From NCBI GenBank assembly GCA_903813345.2, contig CAIIXF020000001.1, forward strand, positions 16,387,915 through 16,451,914: a stretch of DNA of 64,000 nucleotides. The letters run 5' to 3'. The translations under genes were made by a program, and so were the position numbers. The DNA is from Owenia fusiformis. Its lineage: Eukaryota; Annelida; Polychaeta; Sabellida; Oweniidae. Positions 46,191 to 57,610 of the stretch are shown piece after piece. A model generated the notes under the pieces. It made no database searches. It saw only the letters and a list, made by a program, of their open reading frames with translations, and had not been told where the DNA came from. Every line of letters begins with the position of its first letter. Within the stretch, counting starts at the first letter, position 1.

Positions 46191-47237
46191 GAATTAGTTT
46201 ATGACTAGACTCTGCGCGCAGGGTACTTTTCATTTTTCATAAAAATCATTCTTGAACAAAATCTTTAGCAAACTACAATAAAATGTTCACAATGAAGTTA
46301 TCAAATGTCAATCAATATCAATAAAAGTTTCATGAAATACGAACGTGTGTAGTTTATTGTTTTTAAAGGCCCCGTATAAAGTTTAAACCCCGTTGGCTTA
46401 TTGGCTCGTGCTGGGGCAAGAGCCATATCTCACTTGGGTTTAGTAGTAAGTGATAACGACAATGGACTGAGGTTTAAACGTTAGTTTACTAGTAGAAAAC
46501 CTGATGGGTTAATATTTATTGATGAAAATGAGTTAATTCCTCGAGCAATAGTTTAACCCTAAGGTGTTAGTTTATAATAAAATTGCGTTAGAGAGGGTTT
46601 CAAACGACATATACGCACATTTTACAACAACTCCATGAACACTGTGCAATGATTTTCGGCAACATGATTTCCTAAATGGGTGTCGACTTTTGGCAATCAA
46701 CCGAAGATACCTCAAGAAAAGCCGGAGATTACCGAAGATTGCCGAAGCTTTTCTTTGCAAACGAAGTTGGCCGAGGGTACCACGAATGTGAAGGGGACGT
46801 CTCTAATTGGTTAAAAATAGAGGCTCGGCATTCTCCGTCAGATTGAATCGGCAAAATTCGGTTGTATGGCTTACCTTCGGTTGTATGGCTTACCTTCGGC
46901 TGCATGGCCCAACCTCGATTGATTGGAAAAGATGCTGTCCCTTTCCTAAATACGACAGAAATACGAGCGACTTCTTGATTTAGAATTGTGAACAATTTAC
47001 AACATTAAAAAAACTCCGAACATTTAACTATTTTATTAATATCCTCGGAGAACGAGAATCAAATTGACCAATCTTCACTTTTTATATGTTTGGATGTTTT
47101 CTAAGAGGTCCAGGTACTCAGACCTTCACAATTCAAAATGTTCGGATTTTTTCTACATTTGCCGTTCGGTAAATTACAACCGCGTTAAAAGTAAGCTTGG
47201 CAATTTACTTATACAGTAGGTATGAAATACTATGAGG
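46191..47237. other. intergenic with a solo TTAA-element end and short tandem repeats
   Basis: 46363-46406 (TTAAAGGCCCCGTATAAAGT, then TTAAACC...TTGGCTTATTG) is an isolated end of the TTAA family. 46853-46905 holds about two and a half copies of a ~20-bp TTCGGTTGTATGGCTTACC unit. 46690-46750 has several CCGAAGAT(T/A)(G/A)CC-type short repeats. No gene is evident. Confidence 0.6.
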
Positions 47238-47385
47238 TAATATAATGGTTGATTTCGTATATCATGTTTATACTCAAGTGAGTATTTGATATATTCACGA
47301 GTGACTGAAGGGGACGAGTGAATATATCATATACTCACTAGAGTATAACGATATACAGAATCAACCATTATATGATCTTATTATC
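47238..47385. repeat. palindrome, ~70-bp arms
   Basis: TATAATGGTTGATTTCGTAT, then AAGTGAGTATTTGATATATT and CACGAGTGA on the left, are mirrored on the right by GAGTGAATATATCATATACT, then ACGATATACAGAATCAACCA. The centre is near 47311. The arms share roughly 85 percent by eye. Confidence 0.85.
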
Positions 47386-47423
47386 CCACCTTATCTTTAA
47401 TCAATAAAAGGTTAATCTAAATT

Positions 47424-47520
47424 CAGCAGTTGTATATCAAGTCGAAGAGTTGCATACGCTGCCCAGGAGTTGTATACGCTATCCAGGAGTTGTATATCGT
47501 TCTCAAGAGTTGCATACGAT
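47424..47520 (+). repeat. ~22-bp tandem repeat, four to five copies
   Basis: Unit GAGTTGTATACGCTATCCAG, with variants GAGTTGCATACGCTGCCCAG, GAGTTGTATATCGTTCTCAA and GAGTTGCATACGATG. It is directly downstream of the palindrome at 47238-47385, so both may belong to one element; GGTGGGATAA at 47580-47589 is the inverse of TTATCCCACC at 47381-47390. Confidence 0.75.
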
Positions 47521-47599
47521 GAGTGTTGGTTTTATACTGCAGTTATACAATGCTATTATACAATCATATAAAGCACTGAGGGTGGGATAAATCCAGATA

Positions 47600-49099
47600 T
47601 ATTATATTTGGCCCGGAATAATCCAAATATCCTGAACCTCATATAGAATAATCTCTATGTATATCTACAGCGAATGAATAAAGTGATTAAAATACCCTTT
47701 TAATGGTAGGTATTTGTATTTTAAAAGGGCTAATATTGTCTCAACAAACAATTTATTCGTAAATGTCAAACTAATATTCCAGAGAACTATGAATAAGCTT
47801 ACACATTACCATTGAAATAATTGCAGATGACGAACAATTATTGAAAGCACAAACTGTCGTTTGTAATTTTTGTTCGTAAATATTTGACACATTTGACGAT
47901 GCAATGTTACAAATACAAACTGCGGCCCTCATTTTGTTTAAATACTATTATAAACTGAGTGGTTTTGGATGTACCCCGTACCTAGTGATGTTCTAGGGAC
48001 ATTCTACCATATAAGCTTCCAAAATTGGAAAAGGATTTTTAAGCCCTGAACTGGAGTGCATTTGGAGTGGTTATCATTCCTCAAGGTGTTGTTTCAAACT
48101 GGGCACATATACGCATGCGTACTAAGTGTAACCGGACGAAACGGGGAGGGGAATGGGACTTTTAAACAGAGCCTAATAAATCAAATACAACATGCAACAC
48201 ATATGCAACACGACGAGTGATGTAAAATATAACAATATGTACAAGGTTTATTTATTTAAAATCAACATAGAGAACATAATGATCAAAATAGTAATATTGC
48301 ACAGAGAGAAAGAACAATGGTATTTATGATGCTTTTAATTTAATCTATTACTCTAGATATGTAAATGTCTTTATAAAATGTCTTTAAAAGATAATAAAAG
48401 CTATGCGAGACGATAAGAGGCAACCGGTTGTGGGACTGGCCCTTGAAGTCGTCGTGGACTTGATCACGATGATAGGGGACTTGCATAGAGTGTAGGCTGC
48501 TCTTGATGGGCTTGGCTGACTGTGTGGTCTCAACTCCCGTGATGACGCTATTCCTTCAGCGAATTCCAGCCGTTACGGCACCCCAATGGACTGCTGTAGA
48601 TTCACAGCTTACGAATCCTTATCTTGGGTTGCTCATTGCTGCATATTGCTGTTGATGAAGTCTGTAAGCCGAAGTAACGCCCAGTCCAGAAACAGGAATG
48701 TTGTTCACCTAGAAAATGTGCATAGCCCTACCTTGTAGTCGTGCCTCCCGATATCGTCTGCCGCCCTACAACGCTGGCGATCTAACATTCGATTCAATCG
48801 TGAGTTGATACAAAATCAACCAATCAGATTATAGATAAATATTTCCAACTCGCGTTCGAATTGCGTTTTCCGTCGTGGTTTGCTTCTTCGAAGTTACAAA
48901 ACCGGTTTATTTCCAATTAGTCTATCATACAGGATTCATATGTAAAGTGTTGCTCAGTTTTTGTGTTTCAGTGAAATAGACATTAAAATATCATACAACA
49001 GCAACTGCTAAAGCTTTATGCATTAATAATTTCGTTAAGCAGACCGTTACATAAGTTTATTCCTAGCTACATGTAGGCATTAGGATACAACGCCTGAGT
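47600..49099. other. intergenic with a GC-richer patch at ~48400-48810
   Basis: The patch at about 48400-48810 is clearly richer in G+C than its surroundings (for example GGACTGGCCCTTGAAGTCGT and GTCTGCCGCCCTACAACGCT), but no long open frame or family motif was found. It could be an old element, an untranslated exon or a regulatory sequence; I cannot tell which. Confidence 0.5.
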
Positions 49100-49277
49100 G
49101 ATTGTCTAAATAGGTTGACATGAAAGGAAGAATATATCATGTTTTAAATATTACTGTTCCATTGGTTTCTATGATTTGTCTAACCAAACGTCCTTCAAAA
49201 ACCACTTTCTGAATTTAAAAAAACATTGGGTAAGAGTACACTATAAGCCAAAGTGGTTTAAACTTTATATTGGGCCT
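49100..49277 (+). mobile_element. internally deleted TTAA-element remnant
   Basis: It matches the right part of the TTAA family: GAAGAATATATCATGTTTTA, CCATTGGTTTCTATGA, CAAAAACCACTTTCTGAATT and ATAAGCCAAAGTGGTTTAAA, ending TTGGGCCTTTA. Much of the interior is missing and the flanking TTAA has decayed to TTAG. Confidence 0.78.
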
Positions 49278-51066
49278 TTAGATTTTACTTGTCGAATTAT
49301 ACTGGTTGCATTCGTTTTAATACAATTGATCCGGTATTCGTCACCTTCACTTACTTACTATGTTAATATATTAGAACCGGAAATACTTCTGCGAGGTGAA
49401 TACTCTACTCAGAATTGCCACTTGCTTGTACTTATTGTCATATTCGTTTTTTAAATAGTCCATAGTCGTATTAAGGTCTCGTGGTAGTTAACAGGCAATA
49501 ACAAAACAGGAAGTGACAAAAACATGTGGTTTTTAAACATGATTTGAACTAGGATTACAAAGTTCTTTTCCAAATATCATTTACATGATCAGGATCCTAA
49601 TGGGTATGATCAGAATGACCCTAAACATCATGATGTAGCTTTTTAGCCACCTGAAAAATGTTTAATTGATATTGTAACGATCATGAAACCCAAATCCCAG
49701 TAACCTGAAATATCGTTGAATTGTGGCGCCTACGCACGATGTAGGAACAAGTGATCACACTCCAGAGTCTCCATTGCATGTAAGTCTGGTTTAGTTCAAA
49801 CATCAAAGCATTACGTCAACTATAAAGTAGTTTAATTCGATGAAAACTAAAAACATCGAAATCGACACTTCCTGTCCGCCATCTTAAATGCGAAGGTGAC
49901 GGCCGTAACGTTCGCTTGATACTGACCAATGAACACTAAAACGACAAGTGTTTTCGCACTTAGGTTCTATCTAAAATCAACATGTTTTAATTGCTATGGT
50001 AATTAACACGCTTTATGTTAATCTAATTGATATGAGAAATGTTTATAGGTTTTGATACGTAGCAGTCATAGCCAGTGTATTCATAACGATTGGTTCGACT
50101 GTGCTCGTATCACGTATTTGGCTACTTCCAGATCATAGTTCATACATACTGACTACAATGACTTACACGTATTCTTAAAGGTATTTAGAGTGCAGAGGTT
50201 TATATACACTGATATAAGAAAAATCAAATGAGGTTGAATATGATCTGGTTTAATTTTCGTGTATGAAATATATTACTAAACTGCTTTTTATTAAAACAAA
50301 GTGCGTATTTTACTTATTAATCGACTGATCATCTCAAATATTGCCGCACCATTAACCAAGCCTTAATAGACAGACGTAATTTATATCATGGGAAACAGCT
50401 CCTGTTATGAATCCAAATGTAGTTCAAACCTTTTTAAAATAATTCTACCTGACTACACTGTAATACAAGTTTTATACTATATGCGTTCGATTCAATTAAA
50501 AATACGTGAACAGAGACGATTAGTTCAAGATCTTCTCACATTCAAAAATAACACACAATCTTAAGCAATTCTCTTTTATGTCTACACAAATACGACCTTA
50601 CTTTTATGGTACTTTTATCTATTTTTGGTAGAATGTCTTTTCCTAACTCGATTCTTAGTTCAAAAAAAGTTTTAAAAATCAGGCCAACTGTCCTGTTTAA
50701 GAACTCCTATTCTTACTATTATATTGAAATAGATTCTAGCAATACTATCCAACATGAATCTACTTGTTGAGAGTAGACTCGATCAAATTGAGTTCTTCTG
50801 GGAAAATGAGGATTTCAGCGAGGGTGCATTGACCTAATAACTAGATTTCAGCTTATTACTTTGTGTAGGGTGTATGGGTATTTACCAGCCAAATCCCCAT
50901 CAGACATGCCAGTCTTGTCAGGTTTGAGGTTTGTATGTTACCCTGGAATAAAACAGTTGTTTATTGCATTCTCGCCCTTTACTTGGTCGATATGATATTT
51001 ATCTATGATCTTGGTTAATTTATTGTTCCTCGGAGTGAAATAAGTGAACTCCTTCAAATGAACCCC
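49278..51066. other. intergenic, no gene recognised
   Basis: AT-rich sequence with no supportable gene, RNA or repeat. Confidence 0.5.
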
Positions 51067-51985
51067 ACAGATAGAACCAAAAAACCGTCCATATTTTTAA
51101 TTTGCGGTAACATTTTTCATAACGCATAGGTTTTAATATTTTTTGCAACAATCAATTATACTGATACATGTATATCTATAGCGGTATTGAAATGAAAATG
51201 GTTCAACAGTCAATAGGGCTCTGAATGCAGAAGGGTTCAACAGTCAATAGGGCTCTGAATGCAGAAGGGTTCAACAGTCAATAGGGCTGTGAATGCAGAA
51301 GGGTTCAACAGTCAATAGGGCTGTGAATGCAGAAGGGTTAAACAGTCAATAGGGCTGTGGATGCAGAAGGGTTCAACAGTCAATAGGGCTGTGAATGCAG
51401 AAGGGTTTAACAGTCAATAGGGCTGTGAATGCAGAAGGGTTCAGCAGTCAATAGGGCTGTGAATGCAGAAGGGTTTAACAGTCAATAGGGCTGTGAATGC
51501 AGAAGGGTTATACAGTCAATAGGGATGTGAATGCAGAAGGGCTTAACAGTCAATAGGGCTGTGAATGCAGAAGGGTTCAACAGCCAATAGGGCTGTGAAA
51601 AACTTCTATCAGATAGAGATACGTCATATGGAGGCTCATAGCAGTTTTCTTTAATTTACTTATTTGTCTTATGCTTCTTCGTATATTTTTTTCATTTCTG
51701 AAAATGATTTCAGAATATATTGAACATCCTACCCATGTATCTCTCTGACAGACTTGTTAACATATCAATCCGGTGTCATTATTTGAGCCATGACTAATTT
51801 CATATTTTCATTTAGACCCCAGAGTATTTTAACCTTTTTTTCAGAAACCAATGAAGTTTTATTCATCCCATTTTAAAAAATAACTGCAATTTAAGTGAAC
51901 CTTGCATCGTCCTTCAATGATCCATGCATCATTAAAAACGTTATTGCCAATTAAAAAATATGGACGGTTTTTGGCCCACCTTGTA
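51067..51985. mobile_element. ~0.9-kb TIR element containing a minisatellite
   Basis: The left end ACCAAAAAACCGTCCATATT (from 51076) with TTAATTTGCGGTAAC is mirrored at the right by GCCAATTAAAAAATATGGAC and GGTTTTTGGCC (to 51976). Matching extends ~55 bp. The 34-bp minisatellite (51201-51598) sits inside. There is no coding capacity. The terminus GGCCAAAAACC is loosely mariner-like, but the superfamily is not established. Confidence 0.78.
51201..51598 (+). repeat. 34-bp minisatellite, ~12 copies
   Basis: Unit GGTTCAACAGTCAATAGGGC then TGTGAATGCAGAAG, at 34-bp steps from 51201. The first two copies have CTCTG where later ones have CTGTG. Single-base variants (TTTAAC, TTATAC, GGGAT) mark individual copies. 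There are no unique spacers, so this is not a CRISPR array. Confidence 0.95.
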
Positions 51986-54900
51986 TGTTGTATTTAAAGT
52001 TACATGGAAGTTTACACTGGATGAAAGTATTCGTCGTTTTTACCAATTTCTGGATCTGGGTACTAGTATACCGATGTTCGGTTACCATGGTTACCATTTA
52101 ATACAATATTAAACACATGACATGCTTAAATCATACATTCTGTAAAGATGATAGAAACATTAAAAAATACACATTGAAATAATAGATGATTTGGCATTTC
52201 ACAATCACTAATGCTAGTGTAAGCCAGTGTAAATGTATACCATGAAATCAACCCCAAAGCTCGTTCCGCATTTCGCTAGTTATCAAACAAATTGATAAAC
52301 ATGTTTTTTATTACCTTTAATATCTTGAAAATATCGGCAAATACATTAGTTCTGCCATACCACTAAAACACATATAATCTCATGATCTCGGTCTAGGTTG
52401 CACTTGAGAGAGAACGGAGCAGATAGTACAAACAAAGCTAAAGCTTAAGAAAGAATTACGTTCCCTCGATCTGTCAGATAAATTATTTTTCATTTCATCT
52501 AATCGGAAAATAATCTTTTTTTGCTTCTGATTTTCATTAGTGAAAACAGTAATTTAATCCATTGAGCGTAGAGATTTACTTTCAATGAGGCTCCGAGTAA
52601 CTTAAAGTCAAGGAAATTGGTTGAACTCGATCTTGGAGTTGGTATCAATGTAACTCAATCAAATGTCATGTCAAGAGCAGGATGGACCTTTCTTATTAAT
52701 CTTTTAGCGATAATTGGCACTTAATAAAAAGGACCTCCGAGAAATAGTTGTGTATTTCATTTTATACATGAAACCTTTCTCGGGCGTATAGATTTTCTAA
52801 ATGCGCCTTTTCGATGCACCGTTTTTGCGCGCCTCGAGGTATGTTGGTTTTAGACACTAGTGGTGTTCAAACCCTACTGCGCATGCTATAAACCATTTAT
52901 GCATCTTGGAAATTATACAATTTCTGTTTATTTTATGAAATTGAGAAATGAGTATGAGATGTGCTACCCCCAAACACATGTGCTACCCCCAAACACATGG
53001 CTTAAGTCAACTGGGAATTCTATAATTTGATGAAATCGTTATGTTTTATGAAATGAATGGACGAAACTTGCAGGGAATTGTATACTTTAATGTCCTCTTG
53101 CATCATGACGTGAACGTCAAGTTTCAAGGATTGCAGCAATTTATGAATACTTGTTACTTACTGAGTATAATGCATTATTCAAAAGTTTGCGTGAGACCTA
53201 CCCACACGGGGAGGGTAAGGAATTTGATACACAATATTGCCCCCAGGGGTAGGAATTTGACGAAGATTGTCGCCCCGGGGGTGAGGAATTTGATTTACAT
53301 GTGCCCGGGAATGGGGACTTTTGACTGAATCTGTTTAGTATACACTTTAGGATTCTCGGAATTTGCAAATGATCGGTAAATTCAGTGAACGAAAGATCGC
53401 TCATATACAGAAGAATATAACTCAACTACACGTTGGGTATAGTTTCAGGGGTGGAATTGCTGTGAATAACCGCTGGAGAGAGGGAAATTCTAGAATACTG
53501 AGCAGTGTCTTAATTATAGGTTTGTCAAGCTTGTTTTATCCCTCTCTTCGGAAAAATGCACTTCCGTTCTACTTATATTTATAACCTCGTCAAAATTTAA
53601 TTGATTTAATACTGATGATTAATTTGATTTAAAATTAATTTTTGAAAAGTTTTACGTTCGAACAAATTTTAATTTAATTTAATATAGATGAATAAAACGG
53701 AGGGAGGTAACCTATTAAAGTAAAAATCCATTACCTTAAAATACGTCATTGCATAAATTACAAGAGAGCTTTCGAAAATTACTACGATGTGGATTTGTTC
53801 CCGATTTGTACCCATCAAACGCAACAATCCGCCCGCCCATTCCACAAAAAATGATCGTTCATACAGGTATGTTCTCCACTTTTGTTGAACAGATACAAAC
53901 CAAGGGTATATTTTTGTCAAAACTTTCAGGCAGTTTGCGAAAACGTCATAAAATGGACTGTATCTAAGTGGCTTTTAATTTTGCGGGTAATTGCGTCATT
54001 TGACGTCATTGCGTCACATCATTTTCTTCAGAAAGCATTATACTGTGCATCGAAATCAAAATCGGAAGCATAGTATTCAGTAGACATGAGGATAATGTTT
54101 CCCGTTGACACCAACGTGAAATTACTAATTTCCCGTTCGGAACACGAAACTCTGAAGCTGAACGGTCTCTGAAGTAAGCTAAACCACATACAAAACTATG
54201 CGCACTCGACACATTCATGTACTTTCCGTTCGCGTATAGGTTGTGAAAAACAGCGCGAGCTTAAAGTCTCTAATAAGATCAATGAACGGGAAGAATCAAA
54301 ATTATTTCACACTCTGGTTATATTCGGCAGACAACATCTAAAATTCAGTATCTAAATACCAACGCATTCTTTTATTGTTCATTTCTAGAAAGGAACCAAT
54401 AAAAGCTCTGATCAATCAAAGTAATACTGACTGCAATACTACATGTGACATCAAATCTTGTGTCGCTCTTAAGAGATTCATTTCATGACAATAAATTAGC
54501 CTATTTAATTGAAAATTATCGTACTCAAATGTGTGGTGCTTGATGGCTACTTTTTGCAATTTTATTTTTCTTCTCAATAAATACGGGGTTCAATTAGACA
54601 AACAGAGAAATTCAACGATTCCATACAGTTTATATACAAAACAAACTGAAAGCCATTTGGTGAACAATTCAGCGTCCATTTTTTGACGCTCTAGATACTC
54701 AATTGAGAGTTAACTCACTGAGGTTCTCTGTGAAGCATTTCAAACGCATCTAGTCCAGTTAAGGTCGATATGAACCAAGAACTTCACCGATAGTGAGTGA
54801 TAAGGAAAACAAATCAAATAGTCTAACAAAACAGGATCAACGTAACGTGTCAACAATAATCCCGTTTTATAAGGTTTGTCTATCTGTTTCTCCAATACAT

Positions 54901-55092
54901 CCGTCTTTTTACAACTAGTCTTGTCTTTATCAGCTAAATGTTGCAAAGAGATATGCCAATGCTAATCCACGATGCTCTTTTGATAACATATTGTAATTAC
55001 ATCAAGATTCTTTTGATAGAATCGAAATGAATCAGGGAAAATCTATAAACAGTCGAAGCGAAACATTGTAATATGCACATAATTTACTATTG
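51986..55092. other. intergenic, no gene recognised
   Basis: 52960-52999 has a 20-bp duplication (GTGCTACCCCCAAACACATG). 53200-53325 has three ~40-bp imperfect repeats of GGGGTAGGAATTTGA preceded by a G/C-rich block. Other open stretches (53041-53328, 53669-53920, 54006-54218) have no recognisable domain. Confidence 0.5.
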
Positions 55093-55256
55093 TACAGGGT
55101 GTCCAAAAAGTAGAATAGTTGAAGTGAAACGTTGTAATACAAGTATGTGCTGTAGTTATGAGATTAATAATTTACTATTATACAGGGTGACAAAAAAGCA
55201 GAACCATTGATTCAGCAGAACCGATTTGTGGGGTCTGTTTTTGGGGTCATCCTGTA
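55093..55256. mobile_element. very short mariner-like MITE
   Basis: TACAGGGTGTCCAAAAAG (55093) and a duplicated copy, TACAGGGTGACAAAAAAG (55181), face an inverted TTTTTGGGGTCATCCTGTA (55238-55256). ACAGGGTG...CAAAA termini followed by TA are typical of Tc1/mariner-type inverted repeats. The ~87-bp segment from 55034 is tandemly duplicated. It is non-coding. Confidence 0.6.
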
Positions 55257-55802
55257 TATATTAGGGAGTTTAAGCTTGCAATGTTTTTCACGACCTAAAC
55301 GTGAACGGAAAATATTAATTAAGCGCTGCATTTGTATGGGCGATTGGTCATACGTATAGGTTGGCATTTCGATTTTATATGCAATCTTAAACCCCATCAG
55401 TGTATCAAGAGACCCGGGTAAGCATGGGCAAGGGGTATGTACACACATCCTTGGGGCACAGGTCTTCGACCAGAAACTATATTTTATTGTGTTACCAAGG
55501 GATTCCCTCAGTGCCTGCTTGGAACATACGGTGCGAAGTAGTGTATTAACGAGGGCATTATATTCCGATTGAAGCAATTGGTCATAGTATTAGGTGGTGT
55601 CGTATCATCGCAGCTACTACTTGTTCACTCATTTTATGTCTCAGCTCTGACGAGTAATGAGTTTTGTTAATGAGATCAGTTGAATTACGTAATTACGTAT
55701 TTGTTGGTCTAATTAATGTTAGTTGCAAAAGTAGTGGAGAAAAAAACAGTAAAAAATCACCCATGACTTAATAAATCAACTGTCACTCTTACTTTGATTT
55801 CA
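55257..55802. other. intergenic / probable intron
   Basis: It ends in a pyrimidine-rich CTGTCACTCTTACTTTGATT then TCAG splice-acceptor-like sequence at 55779-55802. A 121-codon minus-strand frame (55212-55577) has no recognisable domain and runs through the mobile-element end, so it is not called. Confidence 0.5.
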
Positions 55803-56000
55803 GAGTCCCGAAGGTTATTCAAGATGGCTACGTCTAACGCAATTGTTCGCAACTGAATGATAGTATACCATGGCTCTCGAAAATACGACCCCTCATTCCA
55901 TGGAAGCCGGAACGTTCCAAAATAACAGCTTCAAACCGTTTACCGATATGATCTATTCGAATCAAAATGTGACAAATGTAACGGTTGAACTACCGACGAA
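55803..56000 (+). CDS. probable host exon: N-glycosylated extracellular N-terminus, cut by gap
   Basis: A splice-acceptor-like TTTGATTTCAG precedes 55803. The ATG at 55870 has a good context (TACCATGG) and opens 43 codons that run into the assembly gap without a stop. The peptide begins MALENTTPHS. It has four N-x-S/T sequons in 43 residues (N5, N18, N33, N36), no hydrophobic signal peptide, and balanced codon use unlike its AT-rich surroundings. A short extracellular tail with clustered sequons and no signal peptide is typical of class A G-protein-coupled receptors, but no transmembrane segment is visible before the gap, so this is inference. The rest of the gene is not seen in the window. 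Other membrane proteins are possible. Confidence 0.42.
55824..55856 (+). promoter_or_regulatory. candidate upstream ORF
   Basis: ATGGCTACGTCTAACGCAAT starts a 10-codon frame (MATSNAIVRN, stop) that ends 13 bp before the main ATG of the putative receptor exon. Its context (AAGATGG) is strong. A uORF in this position would be expected to dampen translation of the main frame; that is inference. Confidence 0.4.
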
Positions 56001-56500
56001 NNNNNNNNNNNNNNNNNNNNNNNNNNNNNNNNNNNNNNNNNNNNNNNNNNNNNNNNNNNNNNNNNNNNNNNNNNNNNNNNNNNNNNNNNNNNNNNNNNNN
56101 NNNNNNNNNNNNNNNNNNNNNNNNNNNNNNNNNNNNNNNNNNNNNNNNNNNNNNNNNNNNNNNNNNNNNNNNNNNNNNNNNNNNNNNNNNNNNNNNNNNN
56201 NNNNNNNNNNNNNNNNNNNNNNNNNNNNNNNNNNNNNNNNNNNNNNNNNNNNNNNNNNNNNNNNNNNNNNNNNNNNNNNNNNNNNNNNNNNNNNNNNNNN
56301 NNNNNNNNNNNNNNNNNNNNNNNNNNNNNNNNNNNNNNNNNNNNNNNNNNNNNNNNNNNNNNNNNNNNNNNNNNNNNNNNNNNNNNNNNNNNNNNNNNNN
56401 NNNNNNNNNNNNNNNNNNNNNNNNNNNNNNNNNNNNNNNNNNNNNNNNNNNNNNNNNNNNNNNNNNNNNNNNNNNNNNNNNNNNNNNNNNNNNNNNNNNN
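56001..56500. other. assembly gap (500 N)
   Basis: Exactly 500 N, a conventional placeholder length. The right edge starts precisely at the AATAAA of the 5' LTR. The missing left part of that LTR alone should be about 559 bp by comparison with the 3' LTR, so the true gap is longer than 500 unless the LTR is truncated. Confidence 0.95.
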
Positions 56501-56716
56501 AATAAATTAAGAAACGAATCTGGATGAGTCGTGTTAGATTAGAAGGAAGGAACCTCGCGAGTACCAAATGACCACAAGATCCCGAAGCAACAGTTACGAT
56601 CGCGGTCCGTAACAATTAGCATCGCTGTGCAGGTAGCGATACGTAACAAGTTTGTGTCGCTGTGCGGATAATGAACGTAACAATTGGTGTCGCTGTGCAG
56701 GTAGCGATCCGTAACA
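56501..56716 (+). repeat. 5' LTR, 3' part only
   Basis: It matches 63715-63929 base for base apart from about eight changes. It ends GATCCGTAACA (CA terminus). The upstream ~559 bp lie in the gap. Its U5 contains three ~34-bp repeats beginning CGTAACAA (56608, 56642, 56676). Confidence 0.93.
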
Positions 56717-56718
56717 AT

Positions 56719-56734
56719 TGGTGGAGCTGCCGGG
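56719..56734 (+). other. primer-binding site
   Basis: TGGTGGAGCTGCCGGG begins 2 nt after the LTR end. Its complement ends in CCA and has the layout of a tRNA 3' end (5-nt T-stem strand, 7-nt acceptor strand, discriminator A, CCA). I did not identify which tRNA it matches. Confidence 0.7.
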
Positions 56735-57071
56735 TAATAAAGGTAACAAGTTGAAGCTGTCGTAGATAAAAGAAAGAAAGGTTATGTAAGTATTAACTAA
56801 ATGCATGAAAAAAGCATGTTTTCATCATACATCAACTAACATAAATTTTTCTCTAAAATGCCAAGCGAGAAGTTAGGTTTAAGACAGATAATTAATAGCT
56901 GTACAGTGGTTTGAGGAAAACGAGGTTCAGAATTTCGTTAAGAATTATGATAAATGATAATAGTAGAGTAGATCATAACGATAGTTATTCAAGTCAAATG
57001 TGTTAGAACCAGGTCAGAACCCAGATTTACAAGGCTATTTATAGATTCATTAATAGTTAGACACGGTCATC

Positions 57072-57608
57072 TTGCAGAACTTCAAGAGAAAAATGAATAG
57101 GCTAGAGATTTTGATCCAAAATAGAAATGAGCTACAGAATAAATTTAGAATAAAAACATTTGATGGAAATGCTTTAAATCATCAAGGCCCTGTAAAATTG
57201 TTTAACAATGTTAATGGCGACTTACAGTGGCGGAACAATGAACAAATTAGAACAATTCAAATATATTTAAGTAGGAAAATGTGTAATATACAAGCTCGAT
57301 CACCTTCTAGGATTCAGAAATCAATTAAGACAGTTAAGATCGTGAAAGATATCAAACGTTTAGCATCGCATTTGCAGCTGGGGTGGAACAAACGCAAAAT
57401 TTTAAACAAAAACGTTCTCCCAGAATTAAGAAAATTTGTTATTTCAAAGCAACCAAGTGATCTCGTTTTTGCCGAGTCAGCATTTTGGTTAGCTGAGTGT
57501 ATAAGTCAAATACATTTAGAGTTGGAAAATAACAAAAGTGAGTTAGTTACTCAAAATTTCGATAAGACAAGTCAAGTTGACTCTTTAAGCGCCAAAAGCC
57601 GAGTCTAG
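57072..57608 (+). pseudogene. gag-like frame of the LTR element
   Basis: 178 codons, lysine/asparagine-rich and mostly helical in character, with a C-terminal part rich in charged residues. Its place (about 340 bp after the primer-binding site and just before a protease motif) fits Gag, but no CCHC knuckle or major homology region was recognised. It is followed after a stop by a second open stretch (57611-57829) in the next frame. It is probably a truncated or decayed gag; no function is expected. Confidence 0.55.
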
Positions 57609-57610
57609 AG

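Noticed and set aside
51201-51598. CRISPR-like regular repeats
   Set aside because: The units are contiguous 34-bp copies with no variable spacers, in a clearly eukaryotic context.
55212-55577. 121-codon minus-strand frame
   Set aside because: It extends through the mariner-like right end and shows no domain; may be part of an unrecognised old element, but not supportable.
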